From: Ferrovibrio sp046297895
Lineage (GTDB): Bacteria; Pseudomonadota; Alphaproteobacteria; Ferrovibrionales; Ferrovibrionaceae
Assembly: GCF_046297895.1 (NCBI RefSeq)
Contig: NZ_JBKBHC010000002.1
Span: 1-64,000, forward strand
Length of the DNA: 64,000 bases
Direction of reading: 5' to 3'
Shown one piece after another: positions 39,701 to 48,200 of the stretch. Position 1 is the stretch's first letter; each line of letters opens with the position of its first letter. The position numbers and the translations under genes were made by a program. The notes beneath the pieces are model-generated. The model ran no database searches. It was not told the origin of the DNA and was given only the letters and a program-made list of their open reading frames with translations.

Positions 39701-41536
39701 TTACTTCTTCGGCTTGGACGCGGGCTCGGGCGTCTCGGCGCCGCCGCCGATCTTCACACCCATCCGCTTCATGATCACATACTGCTGCAGGATGCTGAGC
39801 GTGTTGTTCCAGCTCCAGTAGATCACCAGGCCGGCGGCGAAATGGCCGAGCATGAAGGTGAACACCACCGGCATCAGCGCGAAAATCTTCTGCTGCACCG
39901 GATCGGGCGGCGTCGGGTTCATCTTCATCTGCAGCCACATGGAGACGCCCATGATGATCGGCCAGACGCCGATGGAGATGATCGACAGCGGCCCGAGATC
40001 AGGCACGGCCCAGGGCAGGAAGCCGAAGCCGTTGATCCACGAGGTGGGATCGGGCGCCGAGAGATCGCGGATCCAGCCATAGAACGGCGCGTGGCGCATC
40101 TCGATGGCGATGTAGAGCACCTTGTAGAGCGCGAAGAAGACCGGGATCTGCAGCAGGATGGGCAGGCAGCCAGCGGCCGGATTGACCTTCTCCTTCTTGT
40201 ACAGCGCCATCAGTTCCTGCTGCATCTTGGCGCGATCCTCGCCATAGCGCTCGCGCAGCTTCTGCATCTCGGGCTGCAGCTTCTTCATCGCGCTCATCGC
40301 CACGTAGGATTTGTAGGCGAGCGGGAAAAACAGCAGCTTGACGATCACGGTGACGGCCAGCATGGCCAGGCCGATATTACCGAGCACGCCCTTGAGGAAG
40401 TCGATGCTGTAGAACATCGGCTTGGTCAGGAAGTGGAACCAGCCCCAGTCGACCGACAGTTCGAAGCGCAGGATCTTGTGCTGCTCTTCGTAGCGGTCGA
40501 GCAGGTTCACTTCCTTGGCCCCGGCAAACAGCAGCGTGGTGGCGCTGACGCTCTTGCCCGGCTCGAGCTGCTGGCCGGCACCGAGATAGTCGGCCTGATA
40601 GCGGTCGGTGCCGTTGTTGGGCTTGGCATGGGTGAAGCGTGCCTTCACGGTTTGCTCGACGCCGGGCACCAGCACGGTCTGCCAGTATTTGTCGGTGAAG
40701 CCGATCCAGCCGCCCACGGTGTCGTATTCGCGCACCTTGTCGTCGGCCAGGTCGCCATAGCCCAGTTCGCGCAGGGTGCCGTTGTCGCCGGCCTTGTCGC
40801 GGAATACGCCGAGCGGGCCTTCATGCAGGATGTAGAGGCCGTCGGTCTTGGGCGTGCCGTGGCGCGAGACCAACGCATAGGGGAACAGGGTGAGCGCCTT
40901 GTCGCCCTTGTTCTCGACTGACTGGGTGACGGTGAAGAGATAATTGTCGTCGATCTCGATCTTGCGCACGAAGACCAGGCCCTGGCCGTTATCCCAGCGC
41001 AGCGTCACCGGCTGGCCCGGCTTGAGCACCTCGCGGTCCGCGGTCCAGCGCGTCTGCGCGTTCGGCAGCGCCACGCCGTTGCCCGCCACGGTCCAGCCGA
41101 ATTCGGCGTAATAGGGCGACGGCCCGCCGGCCGGCGAGAGCAGATGGATCGGCTTGCTGTCGGGCTGGATGGTTTCCTTGTATTCAGGCAGCACGACGTC
41201 GTCGATGCGGGCGCCCAGCAGATTGATCGAGCCGACCAGCCGCTTGCCCTCGATCTTCACGCGCGGGCTTTCGGCCAGCGCCTTCTCGCGGCTCACCGCC
41301 AGGTCGGCGGCCTGCTGCGCCAGGCTCGGCATCTGCGGCAGGCCCGAGGCGCCCGGCACGCTGGCGCCATCGGCGGCCGGGGCCTGACCCGGGGCCTGGC
41401 CCGGGGTCTGGCTCTGCTGGGTTGCCTGCTGCTCGCGCAGGCGCTCCTGCCGAGGCGCCTCCACCAGGAACTGGAAGCCGAACAGGATCGCCACCGACAG
41501 GACGATCGCGATGATGAGATTCTTCTGGTCGGACAT
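39701..41536 (-). CDS. yidC: Membrane protein insertase YidC
   Basis: A 611-residue protein. The N-terminal membrane anchor is NLIIAIVLSVAILFGFQFLV, followed by a Pro/Gln-rich linker, a large periplasmic beta domain (about 70-370), then the conserved insertase core: VKLLFFPLAYKSYVAMSAMK, LQPEMQKLRERYGEDRAKMQ, NPAAGCLPILLQIPVFFALY and ALMPVVFTFMLGHFAAGLVI. It inserts and folds inner-membrane proteins. Its ATG coincides with the yidD stop region (overlap at 41536). Confidence 0.97.
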   Translation of the reverse strand: MSDQKNLIIAIVLSVAILFGFQFLVEAPRQERLREQQATQQSQTPGQAPGQAPAADGASVPGASGLPQMPSLAQQAADLAVSREKALAESPRVKIEGKRLVGSINLLGARIDDVVLPEYKETIQPDSKPIHLLSPAGGPSPYYAEFGWTVAGNGVALPNAQTRWTADREVLKPGQPVTLRWDNGQGLVFVRKIEIDDNYLFTVTQSVENKGDKALTLFPYALVSRHGTPKTDGLYILHEGPLGVFRDKAGDNGTLRELGYGDLADDKVREYDTVGGWIGFTDKYWQTVLVPGVEQTVKARFTHAKPNNGTDRYQADYLGAGQQLEPGKSVSATTLLFAGAKEVNLLDRYEEQHKILRFELSVDWGWFHFLTKPMFYSIDFLKGVLGNIGLAMLAVTVIVKLLFFPLAYKSYVAMSAMKKLQPEMQKLRERYGEDRAKMQQELMALYKKEKVNPAAGCLPILLQIPVFFALYKVLYIAIEMRHAPFYGWIRDLSAPDPTSWINGFGFLPWAVPDLGPLSIISIGVWPIIMGVSMWLQMKMNPTPPDPVQQKIFALMPVVFTFMLGHFAAGLVIYWSWNNTLSILQQYVIMKRMGVKIGGGAETPEPASKPKK

Positions 41537-41796
41537 CAGACTGAGCCTTGCTGTACGGAGGTGTTGTCAACGGAAACCGGGGGAACCGGGTCGTAGCCGC
41601 TGCTGCCGAAGGGATGGCAGCGCGCAAGCCGGCGCACGGCGAGATAGCCGCCGCGCGCCGCGCCGTGCTTTTCCAGCGCCTCAAGCGCGTAGCATGAGCA
41701 GGTCGGCTGATAGCGGCAGTTATGCCCGACCCACGGCGAGAGGATCAGGCGATAGGCCTTGATGGGCAGGCTGAGCAGGCTGGCCAGAAATGTCAT
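41536..41796 (-). CDS. yidD: Membrane protein insertion efficiency factor YidD
   Basis: An 86-residue protein with the UPF0161 pattern: LPIKAYRLILSPWVGHNCRY, QPTCSCYALEALEKHGAARG, LAVRRLARCHPFGSSGYDPV. The conserved cysteines of CRYxPTCSxYA are present. It assists YidC-dependent insertion. It overlaps the rnpA stop by 4 bp and abuts yidC. Confidence 0.95.
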   Translation of the reverse strand: MTFLASLLSLPIKAYRLILSPWVGHNCRYQPTCSCYALEALEKHGAARGGYLAVRRLARCHPFGSSGYDPVPPVSVDNTSVQQGSV

Positions 41797-42176
41797 GCCG
41801 CGCTTCCCTCCCCCGCTGCGGCAGCCATGACGGGCTGCCAGAGTTTCAGTTTCCTGAGGGCGCTTTCGAGATCGCGGCGCAGCGCCTGGAACTCGCGAGC
41901 CGGCGTGGCCTGGCGGGCCACCAGCACGTAATCATGGCCACTGGCGGCATGCAGCGGCAGGATCTCGCCAGCCAGGGCCTTCAGACGGCGTTTGGCCCGG
42001 TTGCGGGCCACGGCATTGCCGACCTTGCGGGAGGCGGTGAACCCGACACGGCGGCACCCGGCTTCGCCCGGTGCGGCCTGTAGCAGCAGACCGGGCAGCG
42101 CCACACGCCGCTCGGCCGCCTGCACCCGGAGATAATCCGCGCGGCGGCGGAGTCGTTCGACACCGCCCGTCGCCAT
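41793..42176 (-). CDS. rnpA: Ribonuclease P protein component
   Basis: A 127-residue basic protein. The family motif is RRVGFTASRKVGNAVARNRA followed by KRRLKALAGE; the start LRRRADYLRVQAAERRVALP is standard. It is the protein subunit of RNase P, which trims tRNA 5' ends. The ATG at 42176 is 10 bp after the rpmH stop; the longer open frame runs into rpmH and is not used. Confidence 0.94.
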   Translation of the reverse strand: MATGGVERLRRRADYLRVQAAERRVALPGLLLQAAPGEAGCRRVGFTASRKVGNAVARNRAKRRLKALAGEILPLHAASGHDYVLVARQATPAREFQALRRDLESALRKLKLWQPVMAAAAGEGSAA

Positions 42177-42186
42177 CGCGGATAAA

Positions 42187-42321
42187 TTAGGCCGAGAGCT
42201 TCTTGCGGCCGGCAGCGCGGCGGGACGCCAGCACCTTCTGGCCGCCCTTGGTGGCCATGCGGGCGCGGAAACCATGGCGGCGCTTGCGCACCAGCTTGGA
42301 GGGTTGATAGGTCCGTTTCAC
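42187..42321 (-). CDS. rpmH: Ribosomal protein bL34
   Basis: A 44-residue protein with the invariant KRTYQPSKLVRKRRHGFRAR start, MATKGGQKVLASRRAAGRKK and a final LSA. The start codon is GTG at 42321, giving the standard length; the frame extends upstream into the leader but that part is not conserved. First gene of the rpmH-rnpA-yidD-yidC-engB-argB block. Confidence 0.96.
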   Translation of the reverse strand: MKRTYQPSKLVRKRRHGFRARMATKGGQKVLASRRAAGRKKLSA

Positions 42322-42392
42322 AGCGGCTCTCCGTCTGACAGCCGTCTTTATCCCGGAAAACCGCGGAAAAAGACGAATACACGCAAATAGAA

Positions 42393-42414
42393 CCGGGGGC
42401 CTGCGGACCCCCGG
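42393..42414 (-). terminator. Leader hairpin upstream of rpmH
   Basis: On the minus strand CCGGGGG and CCCCCGG (7 bp, 8-base loop) lie in the transcribed leader, about 70 bp before the rpmH start, followed by TTCTATTTG. It could act as an attenuator or a protein-binding stem. Whether it stops transcription is not known. Confidence 0.45.
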
Positions 42415-42429
42415 CAAAATCGGTCCCGC

Positions 42430-42458
42430 TGTATACGGGGTCGGGCCGGTGGAGTCAA
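42430..42458 (-). promoter_or_regulatory. rpmH promoter
   Basis: On the minus strand TTGACT (42458-42453) is followed after 17 bp by TATACA (42435-42430), close to the sigma-70 consensus. Transcription would start near 42423, giving a leader of about 100 bases before rpmH. Confidence 0.7.
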
Positions 42459-42542
42459 CGCGCCTTTATGCAAAGCCCGGCCAGCACAAAGCCCGGCAAA
42501 ACCGGGGTTTTTCCCAAGCGACGGGCCGGGCCGGGATTCGAG

Positions 42543-42571
42543 TTGACGGGTGGGGGGTAAGCCCCTATAAC
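42543..42571 (+). promoter_or_regulatory. rpmB promoter
   Basis: TTGACG (42543-42548), 17 bp, TATAAC (42566-42571): a near-consensus sigma-70 promoter. The start of transcription near 42578 gives a leader of about 38 bases before the rpmB ATG. Confidence 0.75.
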
Positions 42572-42616
42572 CGGCCGCCAAATTTACGACTCACACTGGA
42601 AAGTTAGAGGTTCATC

Positions 42617-42910
42617 ATGGCCCGTCGTTGCGAAGTGACCGGCAAGGGCGTTCAGACCGGCAACAACGTCAGCCACGCCAACAACAAGACCCGGCGTCGC
42701 TTCCTGCCCAACCTGCATGTCGTGTCGCTGATCAGCGAGGCGCTGGGCCGCGATGTGACCCTGCGCGTCTCCAGCCACGGCCTGCGCTCGGTGGAGCATA
42801 ACGGCGGCATCGACAACTGGCTGCTGAAGACCCGCGACGACCGCCTGTCGGACGAAGCCAAGGTGCTGAAGCGCAAGATCAAGAAGGCCCTGGCCGCCAA
42901 GGCCGCCTGA
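42617..42910 (+). CDS. rpmB: Ribosomal protein bL28
   Basis: A 97-residue protein. It begins MARRCEVTGKGVQTGNNVSH and continues ANNKTRRRFLPNLHVVSL, both classical for L28; the longer C-terminus (TRDDRLSDEAKVLKRKIKKA) is the alphaproteobacterial form. It has its own strong promoter and a terminator directly downstream. Confidence 0.96.
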   Translation: MARRCEVTGKGVQTGNNVSHANNKTRRRFLPNLHVVSLISEALGRDVTLRVSSHGLRSVEHNGGIDNWLLKTRDDRLSDEAKVLKRKIKKALAAKAA

Positions 42911-42932
42911 TCCTCCTAAGCTTTCGGATTGC

Positions 42933-42966
42933 AAACGCCGCCGGCAGAGATGCCAGCGGCGTTTTT
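42933..42966 (+). terminator. Rho-independent terminator of rpmB
   Basis: AAACGCCGCCGGCA and TGCCAGCGGCGTTTTT form a long stem with a one-base mismatch and a GAGA-type loop, ending in five Ts at about 42962-42966. It also overlaps the end of the convergent phytase-like gene. Confidence 0.88.
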
Positions 42967-44141
42967 CATTGGCTGGCCGGCGTGATGCAGGCGACCTTGT
43001 TTAACTCGTCATTGTTCGACTCAAAAACCAGCAGGATGGTTCTTTGCTGGGTGTCAAGCTGCGGATTGTCGTCCGAGATCACGTAGACCCAGGCCTTGTT
43101 GTGCACACATCGCACGCTGAGGCCTTCCATGTTGTCGACAGGACTGTGGGGCCTACCAGGCTCAGATATGGTCCCTTCCAAGGCCATAAGCACTTCGGCT
43201 TTCAATACTGGCAGCTTTTCTTTCGACCACTCCGGACACACCGCCTCACTCTGATCACGGCAAAGCACGGCATTCATTTCACTTTGTTTTACCCATTTCA
43301 GTCTGGTTGCAGGAATGCGCGTTATACCTTCATGTTTCGTAACTGGTTTGGAAAGAAAGCGACGCTCTAGCACCAGAACACCGCCACCGGGCAAAGCAAA
43401 TGCATCCGTAACCTGAAAAAAATCTGTTTGGCGCCAAGCTAATTTTTGAATAACCAAAGCATGCTGCGCTGATGTGGCATCTGGTGTTGATAATTTGGGC
43501 AGAAACCAGACCAAAGATACGGTTTCAACAGAATCGTTCTTGCCCTCTGCGAATAGTAACGCACTCAAATCAGGCAGTAGAGCGACGGCCTCAAGGCCCC
43601 GATCCTTCAACAAACTATTAGGGATGTGCCCCAAATTTATTGGCGGCCCAAATTTTTTATCAGCAGTCGCCCAGGCCAGAATCTCCTGGCGTGTGGATTT
43701 GTCGTCCTCAAACGAAACAAGCCATCGCCTGCTTTTGGCATGCCATTGAAGTGCTTCCGGATTATGGGGAAGCCGGTTATCGGTTATCTTCGTGACTCGT
43801 ATATTCTTCAAACCAGTAGGCAGGTCATTCTGAGTTTCAATATCGGCCTCTAGCCAGTGCCTTTGATCCGATATGGCCGTAAATGTCCGACCATCCTCTG
43901 AGATAAAAAGACCAGAGTATCCACCCAGACAGTTTTCGCCTTGGCATTTACCTGACTTGAAACTTGAGCTCGAGAAATGAAATCCGGCCAGAAGCACAAA
44001 ATCGCTTCTACTCGAGTCAGACCGCAGATTGGAAATCCGTGAGAGGTCGATGCTGGTCTGCGCCCCTGCAGACGAAATTCCGATAAGGGTAATATAGATT
44101 GCACAACCAATGAACAGAGTGCAGGTCAGCATTTGTTTCAT
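42966..44141 (-). CDS. Secreted phytase-esterase-like protein, AT-richer paralogue
   Basis: A 391-residue protein with a signal peptide (CTLFIGCAIYITLIGISSAG, cut near AGA-QT). It shares a full set of motifs with the neighbour at 44238: GGYSGLFIS, SDQRHWLE, NPEALQW, DAFALPGGGVLVLERRF, VDNMEGLSVR, VYVISDDN and QRTILLVFE. These mark the esterase-like-activity-of-phytase family (beta-propeller). AAGGAG supports the ATG at 44141. Its base composition is visibly lower in GC than all neighbours, with codons such as AAA, TTT and ATA, suggesting recent acquisition. Confidence 0.8.
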   Translation of the reverse strand: MKQMLTCTLFIGCAIYITLIGISSAGAQTSIDLSRISNLRSDSSRSDFVLLAGFHFSSSSFKSGKCQGENCLGGYSGLFISEDGRTFTAISDQRHWLEADIETQNDLPTGLKNIRVTKITDNRLPHNPEALQWHAKSRRWLVSFEDDKSTRQEILAWATADKKFGPPINLGHIPNSLLKDRGLEAVALLPDLSALLFAEGKNDSVETVSLVWFLPKLSTPDATSAQHALVIQKLAWRQTDFFQVTDAFALPGGGVLVLERRFLSKPVTKHEGITRIPATRLKWVKQSEMNAVLCRDQSEAVCPEWSKEKLPVLKAEVLMALEGTISEPGRPHSPVDNMEGLSVRCVHNKAWVYVISDDNPQLDTQQRTILLVFESNNDELNKVACITPASQ

Positions 44142-44237
44142 CGGCAGCTCCTTTTTGCTGCACAATGCTAGTCACAAAGCTGAGGGTTGTGATTCAGATT
44201 CTTGCTTCAATCAAAAAACTTACGCTTGTATGCGCAC

Positions 44238-45260
44238 TCACTCCTCCAGCCGGAACACCATCAGCAGCGTGCGCTGCAGGCTGTTGCGGTTGTCGTCCGA
44301 CATCACATAGAGCCACAGGCTGCCGTCATCGGCGCGGCGCAGATCCAGCGCTTCCATATTGTCGACCGAGAACGGCCGCGCCCATTCCGCCAGCGTTTCC
44401 GGCTGCAGCACCGCACCAGGACGGATGGAGGCCATGGCCACGCGGCTGATGCGCGCCTTCGGCCCGGTCAGCGGCGTGAAGTAGCGCTCCAGCACCAGCA
44501 CGTCGCCACCGGGCAGGGCGACGGCATCGGTGGGCCGGAAGCCGTCGCGGGCTGGCCAGGACAGGTCCGACCAGGCCTCGCCCTGCATTCCGCCCTGGCG
44601 CAGCCATACGGATGTATGGCCCGCCCCGGCCTCCTTCTCCTCGCTCAGCACCAGCAGGTCACCACTAGGCCATACGGCCACCGCCTCGGCCCCGCCATTG
44701 CCGGGCTGGGCCTCGAAGCCGGGTGGCAACGGCAAGGCATGGCGCGCGGCGGAGCCGGGTTCGTCATAGGTCCACAAGCGATGGGACCGTTCGAAACCGA
44801 CCAGCCATGAGCCATCGGGCAGGCGGCGCAGGGCCTCGGCGTCGTTCAGCCCCTTGCGCAGGAGCGGCTGGCCGCGGGCATCCTTGAGCGGAACCTGCCG
44901 GGCGGCGGCGACCGCGACGGGCAGACCGGCCGCATCTCGGTCGAAATCCAGACGCAGCCAATGGCCCAGATCGGATACCGCCCACAGCCCGGCGCCGTCG
45001 GAATCAACGACTATTCCGGAATATCCGCCAAAAACATCGCCGTCGGCGGCCAGGATCAGGCCACCGAGGTAGCGCAGCGCGCCGACCCGAACCCGCTCAG
45101 GTTGGCCGGGATCGAGCGAAAGTTCCGCGCTGCGCACCGCCAGGGTTTCCGCGGCAGATTGCCCCATGGCCCGCCCCGGCAGCGGTTGGCCGCTGCCGAG
45201 CAGAAGAAGCAGGACTAGACTTATCAATTGTTTAGATTTGAATCCCATGATGACCCGCAT
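44238..45260 (-). CDS. Secreted phytase-esterase-like protein
   Basis: A 340-residue protein with a signal peptide (LISLVLLLLLGSGQPLPGRA). Family blocks match the gene at 42966: GGYSGIVVD, SDLGHWLRL, LNDAEALRR, WLVGFERSHRL, DAVALPGGDVLVLERYF, VDNMEALDLR, LYVMSDDN and QRTLLMVFR. The family is predicted to be a periplasmic or extracytoplasmic hydrolase of the phytase/esterase beta-propeller type; the substrate is unknown. The ATG at 45260 has GGAGA upstream; 45248 is an alternative. It has normal high GC. Its start is 34 bp from the divergent kinase gene. Confidence 0.82.
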   Translation of the reverse strand: MRVIMGFKSKQLISLVLLLLLGSGQPLPGRAMGQSAAETLAVRSAELSLDPGQPERVRVGALRYLGGLILAADGDVFGGYSGIVVDSDGAGLWAVSDLGHWLRLDFDRDAAGLPVAVAAARQVPLKDARGQPLLRKGLNDAEALRRLPDGSWLVGFERSHRLWTYDEPGSAARHALPLPPGFEAQPGNGGAEAVAVWPSGDLLVLSEEKEAGAGHTSVWLRQGGMQGEAWSDLSWPARDGFRPTDAVALPGGDVLVLERYFTPLTGPKARISRVAMASIRPGAVLQPETLAEWARPFSVDNMEALDLRRADDGSLWLYVMSDDNRNSLQRTLLMVFRLEE

Positions 45261-45294
45261 GTTTCTCCGCAGCCCTGCCGGGGCCTGACCAGCC

Positions 45295-48200
45295 ATGACG
45301 GCAGCACCGATCCTGCCTCCCAGAATCGCGCCGGCCGGCCGTGGCGTCATGGCGCTGCCGACCCTGTTCGTCGCCATGCTGGTGATCCTGCTCGGCAGCG
45401 TGCTCGGCGTGCAACTCTATCGCCAATATCATGACGAGATCGCGAATGGCGAGGCCACGGCCCGCTCGCTGGCGGTCATGATGGAGGAGCATGCCAGCCG
45501 CAGCTTCTCGGCTGTCGACGTCTTCCTGCTGAACTATACCGAGACGCTGGGCGGCATGGCCGGCACGCAGCCCTTCCATTCCCTGGCCGCGTTGCGCGAG
45601 CGGATGAATGCCCGCCTGGCGGAATTGCCGCAGGTGCGCGCCTTCCTGGTGCTGGACCAGGACGGCACTTCCATCAGCGACAGCGGCAGCCTCGATCCGC
45701 GTCCGTTCAATGGCGCCGACCGCGAATATTTCCGCGTCCATGCCGAGCGGCGTCATACCGGCCTGTTCATCGGCCTGCCGGTGCAGAGCCGCATCAATGG
45801 CCAGTGGGCGCTGAGCGTCAGCCGGCGCTTCAACAAACCCGATGGCAGTTTCGGCGGCGTGGTGGTGGCCGCCGTCGACCCCTTCTATTTCGTGAATTTC
45901 TACCGCGAGGCGGCAATCACCCACGACACCTCGCTGACCCTGCATCATGCCGCAGGCATCCGCATCGCCCGCACGCCGGAGATCGGACCCGGCATCGGCA
46001 GCGATGCGCGCAGCGTGCCGCTGTTCAGCGGCGAATACGACAGCGTCGATGCCGGCCTGTATCTCACCACCGGCCTGCCCGACGGCGTGCCGCGCTATCT
46101 GGCCTTCCGGCGCGTGCCGGGTTTTCCGCTGATCGTCGCCGCCGGCGTGTCGCGCGACGACATCTTGGCCACCTGGAACGAGAATCTCGCCTTCAGTGCC
46201 GCCGCCATGCTGCTGGCCGTGCTGGCCGGCCTTGGCTTCCTGATCATCCTGCAGAACCAGATCCGCCGCGCATCATGGGCAGAGCAGCGGTTGCGCGATG
46301 CCGTGGAATCGATGCCGGACAGTTTCGTGCTGTTCGACAAGAACGACAACCTGGCCCTGTTCAACCACAACACCCTCGACATGCTGCCGAACTTCAAGGC
46401 CTTCATCGGTCGGGAGGGTGTGAGTTACCGAGAAGTGCTTGAAATCACCGCGCCCGATTTCGGCGCGGCCTCAACACCGGAGGCCCGGCAACGCCACCTG
46501 GCATTCCGGACCAACCGCCTGCAGCGGGAAAAGCGCGGTTACCTGTATGAATGGCGCATGGCGGATGGCCGATGGCTGCGCTTCTCGATCAGCCCGACCA
46601 GCGAGGGCGGCTCGGTCGGCATCACCAGCGACGTCACCGCCCTGAAGATCGCCGAACAGCGCCTGCGCGACGCCATCGAGGCGCTAGGCAGCGGTTTCGT
46701 TCTGTACGGCAACGACGGCCGCCTGATGGTGGCCAACCACCGCTTCTACGAACTGACCAACCACGATCCCGAACAGATCCGCCCCGGCACCCATGTGGAG
46801 GAAATGCTGGAAATCATCACCCAGCGCCGCGTGGCGCGCTGGCCGGATTTCGATACCGCTGCCTTCAAGGAAATGCAGCGCAGGGAATTCTGGCACCCGT
46901 CGGGCAAACCGATGGATTCGGAAGTTCGCCCCGGCTACTGGTTGCGGACGCAGCGGCATCGCACCATCGACGGCGGCGTGATCTCGGTGATCGACGATAT
47001 CACCGACCTGAAGCAGGCAGAACAGAACCTGCGCGATGCGATCGAAAGCCTGTCGGATGGATTCGTGCTGTATGGTCCCGATGGCCGCCTGCGGCTGGCC
47101 AACAGCCACTTCTACGGCCTGACCGGCCATAATCCCGAGATTATAAAGCCCGGTGCGACCTACGACGATGTGTTCCGGGAAATCCTGAACATGCGGCAGA
47201 AGCACTGGCCCAGTTCCGATCACGCCGGATTTGCCGCCGCGCTGGAACGCGATTACCGCAACCCGTCGGGCCGGCCGATCGACGGGGAGATCCGCCCCGG
47301 AATCTGGCTGCGCAGCGTGCGCCATCGTACCGCCGACGGCAGCACGATCTCGGTGGTGAGCGACATCACCGACCTGAAGCTGGCCGAGCAGCGCCTGCGC
47401 GACGCCATCGAGGCCCTGACCGAAGGCTTCATCCTGTACGACCGCGATGGTTACATGGTGATGGCCAACCAACGCTACTACGAGATGACGCGGCAGGATC
47501 CGGCCCTGGTAAAACCCGGTATCCACTTCCGCGACATCATGCGCATCACCGCCGAGCGGAGCAGGGAATTCGCGCCGGGCTTCGACGCCAAGGGCTATAT
47601 CGATGCGATCAGCGCCGAATTCTCGCAGCCGACCGGGCAGCCGGTGGACAGCGAACCCTATCCCGGCGTCTGGCTGCGCATGCAGCGCTGCCGCACGCTG
47701 GATGGCGGCGTGATCACCGTATTCAACGACATCAGCGACCTGAAACTGGCCGAGCGACGGCTGCGCGATGCGATCGAATCGCTGGCCGAAGGCTTCGTGC
47801 TGTACAGCCGCGACGGCCGTATCATCACCCTGAACCGGCGGTTTTACGAACTGACCGGCCACGATCCGGCCCTGGTCGGGCCCGGCACCCACAACGACCA
47901 GATCCTGGCCGGCATCCTGGCCCAGGGCCAGGCGCAGGGCCGCATGGCCGAGGCCCAGGCCTATGTCGATGCCCTGCGCCGTGATTTCGAACAACCGAGC
48001 GGACAGCCCTTCGACATCGAGGCCAGGCCGGGATTCTGGCTGCGCACCGTGCGCCACGGCACGCCCGAAGGCACCGTGATCGGCATGGTGTCTGATATTT
48101 CCGATTTCAAGAACGCCGAGCAGCGCCTGCGCGACGCCATCGAATCGCTGGCCGAGGGCTTTGCCCTCTATGACCGCGACGGCCGTCTGGCCATGGTCAA

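Noticed and set aside
42322..42616. Possible replication origin next to rpmH
   Set aside because: rpmH-rnpA can lie near oriC, but I found no DnaA boxes (TTATCCACA) and no dnaA or dnaN; the gap is explained by two divergent promoters and a leader hairpin.
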